From the NCBI GenBank assembly GCA_963924555.1, contig OZ004589.1, forward strand, positions 3,906,001 through 3,970,000: a DNA stretch of 64,000 bases, given 5' to 3'. The notes below the pieces were generated by a model that saw only the letters and a program-made list of their open reading frames with translations, was not told the origin of the DNA and did no database searches. Both the position numbers and the translations under genes were made by a program. Source of the DNA: Crambe crambe. Taxonomy: Eukaryota; Porifera; Demospongiae; Poecilosclerida; Crambeidae. Shown here piece by piece: positions 46,424 through 57,568 of this stretch (the first letter of the stretch is position 1; every line of letters begins with the position of its first letter).

Positions 46424-49400
46424 ATGAGTGAAAAATCTAGCAGTCCAGGTATCATGTCTGACTCACCTTCTCCTTCAAGTGGCCTTGCATCTAAATCTAT
46501 GAACAGCAATAGAAGAGTTGTTGTAGTCGATCAAAAGATGGTGAAGGTACCTAATGATTCGATTGACCAAAGTCAAGTTGGTATGAGGTCACCAAGTGCA
46601 TTATCTTGTGACTTACTAACAGATCATGAGGCAGAGAATGCTGATAAGCAATCAATTGGTAGTTTGCTGGATGTTTCTGCATCTCCTGAAAGTTCAAGAA
46701 GTAGTCGAAGCTCCATACATGGCAGTGCTTATAGTGCTATGGATACATCTTCCACTGTTGTAGAGGACAGGCTGTTAAATGAATTACGGATTGACATTGA
46801 AAGTGCTGCAGTGCAGTTGCTAAAACTCCAATCTGAGGTTGAACAAGTTCCAATATTGAAAAGGAGAATTGAAGAGCTAGAAAAGGATAAGAAGGTGTTG
46901 AATGATGATCTCTCAGAAAAGTGTGAAGTCATTGAGACAATGAAGCAGCGGCTGTCAGTTTTGCATGAACAAAACAGTCAACTTGCTCAATTAACAAAGA
47001 ATTCTCCAGATAAATCTTCTGAAACTCTCAGAATGAGGAATGCTCTTGTTGCCAGTCTGGCTCAATTGAAGAAGTTCCAGGAGCAAGAGGATGAATTGCC
47101 AAATCTTAAGACAAAAATTTCCATGCTTGTTGCAGAAAATGCCAAACTTAAGGAACAAGATCAAACACTTTTGGAGCGATTTTCAATCAATCTTCCTGAA
47201 GGAGCTACACCATTAACCTACAATGACTTGCTGGAGGAAAATATAAAACTGAAGGCATTAAATGAGCAACAGTCAAATGATGTGTCAAGAACTGTGAAAA
47301 ATATAGAAGTTTTATCACAATCATTGGAAGATCTAAAGAATCGTGTAGGTGATTTTGAGGCCTCATTGTCAAGTACTGTATCAGCATCAAATCACATAAC
47401 AAAATTAGAAAAAGAAAAGGAAGATCTCTATCAGCAAATAATCCAGTTAAAGTTGAAGGAATCCATTTCTCAAGACTTCAATACAGTTCAGTTGGTGAAT
47501 GAATGCGAGACCCTGCGTAAAGCTAACACTTTATTAAGAAACAGGCTTGAAAGTATGACCATAAGAAATAGGCAGCAAAAACAAAAAATGATTTTAAAAT
47601 TATTTGAAATTGAAATATCAAATTTAAAGAGCCAGAAATATGAAGTAGAAAGGCTTGTATCTGATATTGGCTGCACAAGATCCCATGCATCTTTTACAAG
47701 CTGTGATTCTGTTCCTACCAGTGAGAACACTTTAGCTGTTCTATCACCCGAGTTCAAATCACAACTTCTTAAACTCCATCAATTTAAGCAACACAGTGAA
47801 GAATCTCGAAGTGTCTCGAGAATGATTCTATCAGAAAAAGAAGAACTTGAGAGAACAGTGGCTGATCTCAACAGTAAAATCGAAGAGAAATCTATTAAGG
47901 AGCTAGAACACAAAGTGAAAGAATACGATACTAAGATTTCCATAGCTAGTGCAAAGATAACTGACCTAGAGAGGAGACTACACATCACATCTCAAGCTCC
48001 TGAAGCTCATGCTTCTGTGTTAGTTACAGAAAACAGAGCTCTAAAGGTTCAGGTATCTTCCTTGAGAGAAGCTCAAGTGCACTCAGCAACTCTTCAGAAA
48101 CAACTTGCTGAGGAACAACAGTCACATGAGACCGTTCTTCAAAAGTATAAAAAGGCTAAAGATCAGAAAAGCAAGTTGGAAAAAAGGCTGAATGAAAGTA
48201 AAGACAGATTTAAATCATTGGCATCAGAGCTTTCCAATTCTATTCAGTTGCTAAAGGATTATCAGTCTCGATGTGAACAGCTCAGCAAAGAAGTTGAAGA
48301 ACTAAATACTGAAAAAATTTCTTTAAAAGGTGAAACAAATTCTCTGAGGGCTCAGCTGGAGACTATGATGGCAGAGTATTCTCCTGAAATTGACAAAGGA
48401 GAGTCCCTGGAGATCAATTCAAAAGAAGAAAAATTGTCTATTGGAGAGTCTAAGTTGATTCAATATGAACAAGAGATTAAAAAGCTATCTGAAGAAAATA
48501 TCTCATTGAAGCAAAGACTGGAAGAAGGTGAAAGTGTACAAAAAGTAAATGAATTTAAAGATATAAGGGAAAAATTTCAAGATATCTCTGAACAACTTAC
48601 TCAGGCTAAAGAAACACTACTAATTCAACAGCATGCCCATGATTCTGCTGCTCTTGAAGCCAGTTTAATGACTGAAAGACTCCAGGAAGAAAAGGATAAG
48701 ATTTCAAAGGATTATGAAGCCCTTTCAAGTTCAAAGGCAAAATTGCAACATCAAGTACACCAGCTAGAGGAAGAAAATCTAAAATTAACTCATGACCTAC
48801 AACAGGCAATGGACAGTTATCATGAAGTCCAGGATATGCTTGACAAACAGAGAGAATTAAGCAACCATGATATATCTAGTTTGAAAGACTCTGAGTCAAG
48901 ACTATTGGCAGAAATAAAGCATTATAAATCACAAACTGGTGAATTATTAGTCAGTTTATCAACCAAAGAAGCTGAGCTGAAAAATTTAATGTGTGATCTG
49001 GAAATTAAGACTTCAGAAATAGCAAGGCTTAATATTACCATATCAAACAAATGTGATTTAAACAAAGATAAATATCGTCAACTTGTTGATGAAGTTGAAG
49101 TTTACAAAGCTACAATAAAAAATCTACAACGACATGTGGATGAAGCAGAAACTAGAGTAATTGAGCATGAGCATTTGCGGCAGAAAATTAAAATGCTCGA
49201 AAGATCTCTTGGTGATTCTTCACATGATAATAAAGCTTTGATGAAAATGCTTCATGAAGCAGTTAAAGAAATTCCTGCAACGCCAGCTGAACAATCTTTA
49301 CAGGATCGCAATCTTCAACTAGAGGAACACATTTCACTTCTCAGTCAGTGGAACGATAAGCAGAGACGAGAGATAGAAGAATTGGAAGGACTGTTGGATG

Positions 49401-52400
49401 AATCTTCAAGAACCAACAAAAAGTTATCAAGTGAAATAGAGGCACATGATGAATGCAGACAAGAGAATTTACAACTCAAGAGAGAGCTCCAAGAAGTGGA
49501 AGTTGAAGTGAATGCTCTACGAAGGCAAGTAAGAGCTGATATGGAAGAGGAATTACGAGTAAAATTAGAAACACAGACGCAACTCCTTGCTGTCTTCAAT
49601 CAGCACAATACATCATTGCAAAAACAGGTGAGATCATTTTTTCAAATTTTATCTTCCTTAATGATATAAATTATTCAGGTGGAGGATTTACAGTCCCAAG
49701 TTAAGGTCTTAGGAGGTCATCTGGATCGAGAAAAGGCCGTTTCACCTCCACCAATGCCAAATGTTGAACTCTCTCTCTTGAGTTCGAACCTGCAAGACCA
49801 TGGTTCTAGATCAGTTTCTGACCTTGAAAAAGAAAATCTGATCTATAAACAAAGGATTAAGATAATGGAAGAAGAAATTGAAAGACTGCATTCAATATCT
49901 GCTACAATTCGCAGGCACAGTTCTAGTCTTCATGTCATTTCATCAGTTCCTATAGGAGCTGTTAATGAAGAGATACTAGTCACGTGAGTTTGTACAACAT
50001 TTTTGGCAGGGCACATCCTCATAGAAAGTGCCTTGTGCCCAGGCCTGTGTGCGCTTTGATTAAGTGAAGTGAGCCACACTAAAACAAATAATCAACTATA
50101 TGGCATTAGCCTTGTACTCCTATTGAATCCTGTGTTTGTATATAATATGAGTGGAGGACAGAGTCTTGATGAGAGACTTGCTGCAAATCCAATGTGCTAC
50201 TTTAGAGACTAATTTTTTAAAATTGTTTATGTCATTATAGAGTCCCCCCTGAAATGCTTTTGCCCTGCTCACTATTGGCTGACCATCTCAATATAAATGC
50301 CAGTTTGAATGAACCAGCTCCTGTAAGTTGAATTACAAGTACTGTAATGCAAAGCACTGAAGTGCTAACCCTCAGCACATACATAAGCCATAATATACAT
50401 ACAGCTATACTCTGCTGGCTTGGAGTGTATCCATGCAATTACTGTAATGTTTGTGTTACATTAGCAAGATATCACTGATGAGCTAGAGGGACCACTGACA
50501 TGGTTTAGTCCCTTCATGACTGTGCTGCTCTTCATTAGATATGCCTGAGATGGCTTAGCTAATGGTAGTGTCTGGACCACTTGACATAGAGCACTTGGTT
50601 CTGTACAGGGTGGGCTAATAATATTATACGATAGCATATTGTATGTTGTGTAGAAGTTGATAAATGAGACTAGTTATTGAGGCTGAAGTTGAAGCATTCT
50701 AATTGCTACTGGCTGCAGAGTCGATGTAACAGATACACACTCACAAAGAGATGACTGAGTACTGTGACCCTTGTGTATGCGCTGATGGTTTATTAGGGGC
50801 AAGCTGTGTATCATGAAGAAATACCAATGTCATGCTTAAGGTTAAGGTATTTCTTCATCAGAGCACTGTTTCAGGTATACTCTTTTGCATATCCATGTAT
50901 CGCACATTTTGAGCTTTGATGTATTGCGCATTTTGAGTTTTTATTGCACTGATACTCATTTTGCAGCAATCTTGGATCAGCGCCATTCAAGTGGAATGGT
51001 TTGCATGCATGTCTCAGAAAGCCCTAACTCCAGCTTGTGCCCAATGTTATATTGCTACTATTTCACGTCTCTCTCATAAGTTGCTGGATATTGTAATCAA
51101 TTTACAGGATGAAAAGGTAGAGTTTCATAGTGATCTATAGTGTTTTTTTTGGTTGCTAAGTCTTGGTTCACAATTATGGATTTCTTCATTTTGTAGGGAA
51201 ATACTGCTCTTCACTATACAGCTTCTAATGGTAATCTTCCAGCCCTATATCAGTTTATCAAATTACGAAGCTGCGACCCATCTATCACCAACTTGGTATG
51301 ACTCTAGTTAGTTACTATGTTTTCAATTGATGTGTTATTGTTATTAATTATAGGCAGGGTACAATGCATTAATGCTAATTGCAGCATCTAGCTTAGACAT
51401 AACCAATCAGAAAGATGTGATTAATACTTTGGTGGAAAGGACTGGAATAAATACAGTTGCAAAGAAGGTAAATCTAGCCTACTCAGCTTTATGCCAACAA
51501 GATCACATGTACATGTATGTATAACTGTGGAATAAATGCAGGATCATCAAACTATTTTGATGCTTGCCGCAGGCAGTGGAAACTCAGGCTTGGTGCAGTT
51601 CTTTTTAGAGAAGGGTTGTGATATCAATGCCAAAGACAAGGTTACTGGTAGTAGTTATGTATTGTAAGAGATCTAAGACCAGGGGGGGTACTGTATAGCA
51701 GGTAATATCAATGGGTAGGATTCTGTAATTGCACTCCTGACATGGCAATATACTGCTTCCTCTAAGGCTACAGCCTATCACTGCATCTTCCATCTCCTAC
51801 ACTGTTCTTAGAATTTAACTTCTATAGCTAATACCCAGTTAGGTTCCAATTACAGGAATGTTTCTAATCTGTTACTGTAAGCTCTTATCTATGCCTCAAT
51901 TAGATGGGTGGAGTTTTGAGCTATCTACCCTCCTTTTTGTGCTTGTTGGCCTTCAGTTGGCACTGCAGAACATTAAGCATTTCTAATGCTACTGAACTTA
52001 GTTGAGCAAGGACTTTCCCTGACAATTTTCAAGCTCCAGCTCCAGAGAGTTGCAGATGTCCAAAAGGCTTTACTACTTGGCTCGCAAAAACTTGGCTCAA
52101 GTTGTCCCTCCAATGGAACCTGAAATCCATCATCACTCAGTATATATCCACAGGCTTGAAAAGCTCAAGAATAACCTGCATATCTTACCTTCAGTTAAGG
52201 AAATGGTTGTAATAAACTGTTGACATGCATAGGTAAATGCAGAATGAAGTAATCCAATCTTCCTCTTCATTTTGAACAACAGAATTTTTAAAATCTCGTC
52301 TTCTAAAAGATAAATTGTGACTGTCAGTTATCTTTACCCTTTGCTATACAGTACACAGTACAGGCATTCATAAACTTGAGGGTCTGAATGCCATAGATGT

Positions 52401-52741
52401 ATTGGTTGAGGTATCTTATACAATAGTATATAGAAGCTTGGTAACAAAGCTTGTTATGACCTAACTTATGGTTAGTCAATTGTACTAATATCTTTGCACT
52501 TAGGATGGATCAACAGCTCTCATGTTTGCTGCACAAAATGGGCACGAAGATATTGCACAGATGCTTGTGTCCTATTCAAATTGTGATATACTAGCAAAAG
52601 ATGGTGTAAGACTTGATACTTTAACAGAGATTATAAATGGTTAATTATCATAACTTGTAGGAAGGACAGACAGCAAAGGACATAGCTAAGGGATGTGGCT
52701 ATCCAGGTTTATCATCTATCATTAAGAGAACAAAACATTAG
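46424..52741 (+). CDS. long coiled-coil protein with C-terminal KANK-like ankyrin repeats
   Basis: Nine exons: 46424-49627, 49679-49983, 50241-50322, 51108-51116, 51197-51295, 51354-51467, 51542-51640, 52504-52605, 52661-52741; 1364 residues. The first exon alone encodes 1068 residues: a Ser-rich start and then nearly continuous coiled coil rich in E/K/Q/L. The last 165 residues form about five ankyrin repeats in the order and wording of KANK proteins: GNTALHYTASNGN, AGYNALMLIAAS, TILMLAAGSGN, DGSTALMFAAQNGHEDI and EGQTAKDIAK. KANK proteins bind talin and liprin/KIF21 and link focal adhesions to cortical microtubules. The KN motif (talin-binding) is not visible here and the coil is far longer than in vertebrate KANKs, so orthology is open. 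The fourth exon has only 9 bases but is needed for phase. Confidence 0.75.
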
Positions 52742-54353
52742 CATATTTTTTTAATGCTACTATGATCATGAATTGTTATGTCTTGTGAATCAAAATGTTA
52801 AAAAATATAGAAAGATATGGTATAAAAATATATATACAACAGTTGTTCACTGAAAACGCTGATTTGCAATGATGATATCAATATGAGGCTGATTATTACT
52901 AAAAAAGGTGTTGATATGGCATAGTTGTCCACTTCTCAGAGCCGAAAACTGAAAGTGCTGTAGATTACACAATAATAAACATGGTAGTAATAAAAAGCAC
53001 TGAGTGCTAACCCTCACATGAGTGTGTATTATGTTTGCAGATATTGAGCAGATCACCAATGAGCATGAAAATAGTTTGCTTAAATAAATTGGCATGTGCA
53101 TTCCATATTGCTGAGCTAGCTAGCACTATATACAGAGTTCACATTTTCATTTTGAGTGTATAAAAAAGTTTATCATGACTGACACTGTCATGGAGAAAAA
53201 CACTCCAGCTCACATTTATGCTGTTGCTCTATACCAGTCCACAGACACAGAGCTCACTTTGTAGTCTCGTGCAGCCTAAAAGCCTTTCAGATATAGTTGG
53301 CAGCACAGTGTGTATTACATAGAGCATAGGCTATAATTATAGAAGTAGTATAGTTGGAATAATTATTGTCTTTTTTTCCCCAGAATAAAGCATCAGAGAG
53401 TATCACCTAGACATTGTTATGGCTGAAAATTGGCTGTAACACACACACGAGTACTGTAACTAGGCCTTGATAAAATTTGCTTTTTTTCCTGCCTATTTTG
53501 CTTTGCTTTTATGCTTGATTAATCTACCTATTTTGCTCCCTCTTTCACCCATTTTGCTTTCTTTTTGCATACTGTAATTAAAATGCAGGCATAAAAAATT
53601 AGTGAACAAGGTTGTATTGCAACATTAAATAGAGAGTTCCAGGTAGTCTTCCAAAGATGACTGCTGCTGAGCTGTAAAGCGCTGTAGAATCACATCACAT
53701 CACTATTTCTCTCTGCCATGCTTAGCAAAGTTTAATAGTCTCAGCACATTTAGCTAGACCTAGTCTGGCGCGAGACTAAGCTAGACCACTTTTCCTAATA
53801 AAGCCCTCCACACTACATGTGACAGGAAGTAGATCTGGAAGTGGAAGATCTAGATCGTAGAAGTAATTAGCAGGAAGCAATCCAGAAAGTCAAAGCTCAT
53901 TCTTGGCCTATTTTGCTTTTTTTGACAAAATTGGTAGCCCATTTTGCTTGCAGAATTGCTTTTTTCTTCTGGCTGCCCATTTTGCTCAAATTTTGCTAAG
54001 AAAATTTTGTCAAGGCCTAACTGTAACCCTTGCACATATGCTGAGGGTTAGCAGTTTCACTGGCTGCAGAGCTAGCTAGTATCATTACCAAAAAGCATAA
54101 CAGAACAACCAATTTAACAGCCAGTACTGCACAATACAGTGCAATGTAGTTAAAAACAGCCTTGTTAACATTAACATGTGTACTGAGGAGAAGATGGAGG
54201 TGTGAAGTACAGTCTGAACTAGTAATATTACATATGATATAGTTTGGGTTATGTAGAAGCTAGCTACATCCTATAAATTTTGCTGGATTGATGCACTGAA
54301 AGTGTGTGTAACTGTTACACAGCCAGTAGCAATTAGAACATTCAACTTCAGCC
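52742..54353. other. intergenic, mobile-element remnants
   Basis: This stretch separates the KANK-like and CIB-like genes, which end tail to tail. It holds the TIR element at 53455-54020 and a copy of the gcactga/gtgctaaccctca repeat near 52997-53022. No gene was recognised. Confidence 0.6.
53455..54020. mobile_element. MITE-like element with taggccttgataaaatt inverted ends
   Basis: The left end gtaactaggccttgataaaa pairs with the right end ttttgtcaaggcctaactgt. The inside is dominated by repeated cctattttgct/cccattttgct units near both ends. It is non-coding and about 565 bases long, and a nested agtctggcgcgagact hairpin lies at 53762-53777. Confidence 0.7.
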
Positions 54354-55772
54354 TCAGTGATGTCTAGATAATACTCTAGAAAGAAGACAAGATTGTGGCT
54401 GTTACTTCATGTAATACCATCACACTGAATTAGTATGGCCATAGTGAATTTTCTAACTTTGTAGTGCAAGGTATAACATATACCCAAAGAACATACCTGG
54501 TAAAATCAGGAGATCTGCTGATTGCATAATGAAAATCTTCAGTGCTAAGACCATCACATTTACACTCTTTGTTCACCTCTTCAAAAACCTGCAAATAATG
54601 ACAGGGATGGTAGGGGAGTACTGCCAGATACCCACAAGGCTACATTATAGTTGATTGTCAACTGAAACATACAGATGTAATAATGATGTCCTTTTGTTTT
54701 TTATTAATTTTTTTCTCGTCAGTTATGGCATCCAGCACTTCACTTAAATCCTCACGACTTATGACTCCATCACCGTCCCAATCTAGTGAACAGCACATAG
54801 GTTATGGATGAACGTGGTAACAAGTTAACACACCAAATATTTGAAATGCATGAAAAATTTTCTGCTCTGTAGAATTCTGCAGAAAAGTTACATTACTCAT
54901 GTAAAACTCTTAAAATTGTATAAGAATACCTTAGGACTAAATGCAGACACCATGTCCAGAAATTCAATAAAACTCATATCTTTCCCACCAGTGGAAAAGA
55001 TGCTACATATCCTCAACCGAAATGGATTTTCCTACCAAGTCAAAGGCAGCAAATAAACAAAACAAAAAATTGCATGTCACAACAGATTTTGGCTTCCATT
55101 ATATATTCTGAAATTCATTTACCTTTATGGCAGGGAGATTTTGACATACTACGCTTATAGGTAGTGCTACTCCAGTATTGATATAATCATCAGAAAGAAG
55201 AAGTGGCTGTAATCTTTCTTCTGCTATTCGAGAATAATCATTATACAGCTCTTGAAATTCCTTAAAGGCACTATAGTACGATATACATGCATATGTGGTA
55301 ACAAGATATGGCTTTATAGGTATGTGGGAAATCACATAAAGACAAGATAAAGCTAGTATGATATATGGTAACAAGATTATGGGTTTATAGGTATGTGGGG
55401 GAAATCGCAAATCCTAGCTCACACAAAGACCCTCTGTCACACAATATTCAATTTCATCTTTTCTCTTTGCCAACTAGGCATAGGTCAGTTATCCTGTGTC
55501 AAGACATGTCCACCTTATCTTAATGATTGTACAATTTCAATGGGTCCTGATAAGATCACTCATTTAATTATGAAACACAAACTTAAAAAAAAAAAGAAAT
55601 CTTGTAGCTATATGAACGCAACTCACTGGTATATCTCAGCCCGGTTCAGTGTAGTTGTAGCCTACATTTTCAATTACCATTCACTATAGCTAATATACAT
55701 GGATAAGACCAAGACAGATACCTCCAACTCTTCGATAGTTTCTTCCTCGAATTTCCCTTGTTGTGTGCCCAT
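54354..55772 (-). CDS. CIB: calcium- and integrin-binding (CIB) family EF-hand protein
   Basis: Eight exons: 55772-55722, 55661-55627, 55270-55123, 55031-54930, 54876-54834, 54782-54673, 54588-54497, 54375-54354; 200 residues (CIB1-4 about 187-191). The start MGTQQGKF has Gly at position 2, as in myristoylated CIBs (CIB2 MGNKQT). TTLNRAEIYHAFKEF, NPFRLRICSIFSTG, FLDMVSAFSPK and HAFQIFDWDGDGVISREDL follow in family order. EF-hand 3 (DWDGDGVISRED) is canonical; EF-hand 4 (NKECKCDGLSTED) has lost acidic ligands. The motif YAISRSPDF near the end is typical. CIBs bind integrin alpha tails and act in calcium signalling and mechanotransduction. An in-frame ATG at 55910 would add 46 residues but overlaps the neighbouring gene's start. 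The last tiny exon is the weakest part of the model. Confidence 0.85.
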
Positions 55773-55908
55773 CCTTGTCCAAATAGTATCACTGAACAGT
55801 GTGCTAGCGGCAACAAGGTTTGGAACAAGCCACACCCCTGGCTGTAGGTCAGCTGAGTAGTCCGGCGGCGCAGGCAGCTGAGCGTAGCCACGCCCTCCGA
55901 AATGGAAC
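55773..55908. promoter_or_regulatory. 136-base bidirectional promoter between CIB (-) and the type II protein (+)
   Basis: This is a short GC-richer gap between divergent start codons, with cggcggcgcagg near 55863. Use as a shared promoter is inferred from position. Confidence 0.5.
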
Positions 55909-57288
55909 ATGTACTATCCTACAATGCCCGAACAAGGACTGCGAGGAAGCAAATTCCGCCTTAAGCTGATATATTTTTTAGGAGTTACTGCTTTGGTTGT
56001 TGGAGGATTCATTTACTACAGAAATTCTCGTATCAATGATCCTCGTCCACTTGACAATCTATCTCTAGACAAAGTGTATATTATAACTCGGAGCTATGGG
56101 GGACAAATGACCAGGGCTATTAGGAACATGATGATGCAGCAATGTTGGGCTGGCACCTTCAGAACAACTAAAGTGGCAGTTGTTGAACCATTCTCAACAG
56201 AGTCAACATTGGTGAACACACCACAAATATGGAGTGAAGTGAGCAAAGGGAAATTCAATACTGCTGTTAGATTCAGTGACTATTATGATTTAAAGTATTA
56301 CAACAAACAATCTATGAAACATAAGGGTGCTAGGTTAGTTTGTTGGGAAGATTTTCTTCATGAAGCTCCTCGAAAGGCCATTGCCATTAGCATTCCGTCT
56401 CACAGCTGTAGTGGTCTTTCTGCTCCAGACTGTTCATATTCAAAATCTTTCACTTCTTTTATCAATTCTCTACATAAGATGGGATTTGATATAATCAATT
56501 ATATATGCTTGTCTTGCCATAGTATGCCTCTCAACTTACAGAAATTCACCAAGCTTATGTTTGGGAATCATAATATCAGTAAAATCTCTATTTTTATGGA
56601 CACTTGGAGAAACTATGGATTCACACATAGCTGGTTACAAGTACCAGATCATTGTAAGCTCAGTGAAGAACCACAACATTCATCAGACAGGCTTATCCCA
56701 AGTTCTCTAGTTGTTCAACACTCCAAATACTACTTAAACAGGTTCATCAAGGGGAAAAATGTTACTACTATAATGTTGAGAATAGAAAGGTTTTTGACTC
56801 TTGCTGCTACTGGACGTTCCAATGAAACTGTTGAATCATGTTTGAAAAAGACTGTGCAAGTATGCAATAAAATAAAGTCAGTACAAGATGGTGTATTCAC
56901 TGCTCTTGATGTTGGGAAGTATGGGAGTGGAAGAATGCAAAGTGAAAGAGTCATGTCTCATTTCGGAAAAATTTCAGTAGACTCCATCAAGAAGAATGTG
57001 GTGCTATTTTTCAAGCAGGTTTACAACGGAACATTGACACTAAAAAATTGGGAAGATACATTTGAAAAGATCACTGGTGGAAAAACAGAAAGGGGATACA
57101 TAGCAATGGTTCAACAAAATATAGCCAGTGAATCAAATTGTCTGATTTTAATGGGTGGTGGTTCATTCCAGCAAGTGGCTGCTCAGCGGTACTTGCATAA
57201 TCATAAAGATTTGAAAAATCCATGCTTGTATACAGTGTGTGCATCAAACAGCTTCACTAAGTCACTCTTGTATAGAACCCAAGTGTAA
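55909..57288 (+). CDS. single-exon type II membrane protein, possibly a Golgi glycosyltransferase-like enzyme
   Basis: The frame encodes 459 residues in one exon. A short basic cytosolic part is followed by one membrane segment at about residues 20-37 (LIYFLGVTALVVGGFIYY) and a long lumenal domain with several N-glycosylation sequons and Cys residues. That layout is typical of Golgi enzymes. The second half has features that recall fucosyltransferase-like folds: TIMLRIERFL, ALDVGKYGSG, then near 405-421 IASESNCLILMGGGSFQ and AAQRYL, a Gly-rich turn followed by a helix as in nucleotide-sugar pockets. I do not recognise the family firmly, so the enzyme role is a guess. The N-terminus is fixed by ATG 55909; an ATG at 55902 is in another frame. 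It shares a 136-base promoter gap with the CIB gene. Confidence 0.6.
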   Translation: MYYPTMPEQGLRGSKFRLKLIYFLGVTALVVGGFIYYRNSRINDPRPLDNLSLDKVYIITRSYGGQMTRAIRNMMMQQCWAGTFRTTKVAVVEPFSTESTLVNTPQIWSEVSKGKFNTAVRFSDYYDLKYYNKQSMKHKGARLVCWEDFLHEAPRKAIAISIPSHSCSGLSAPDCSYSKSFTSFINSLHKMGFDIINYICLSCHSMPLNLQKFTKLMFGNHNISKISIFMDTWRNYGFTHSWLQVPDHCKLSEEPQHSSDRLIPSSLVVQHSKYYLNRFIKGKNVTTIMLRIERFLTLAATGRSNETVESCLKKTVQVCNKIKSVQDGVFTALDVGKYGSGRMQSERVMSHFGKISVDSIKKNVVLFFKQVYNGTLTLKNWEDTFEKITGGKTERGYIAMVQQNIASESNCLILMGGGSFQQVAAQRYLHNHKDLKNPCLYTVCASNSFTKSLLYRTQV

Positions 57289-57568
57289 CAGTAGTACGGT
57301 CCAAAGGTCCAAACATCTGCAGAGCAATCGATTCTATTGTACTAATTTATTATAAAGTAAGAAAATATATAAGAATTTTGAAAGCTGTACAATAATAATA
57401 TGGCTATAAACCGAAATAGTGAAAAAGTAAATAAATAACTAGAAAAGATTTAGTTCAGAAAATTTAAGGCGTGCATGACATGATAATCCATAATAATATT
57501 TTTGTCATACCTATAACATTGAAAAGGTTTTTCTTAAAAACATGATATGATTAGACTATTGACAATTA

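Noticed and set aside
55773-55910. Extended CIB N-terminus from ATG 55910
   Set aside because: It overlaps the start of the divergent gene, and MGTQQGKF at 55772 matches the myristoylated CIB N-terminus.
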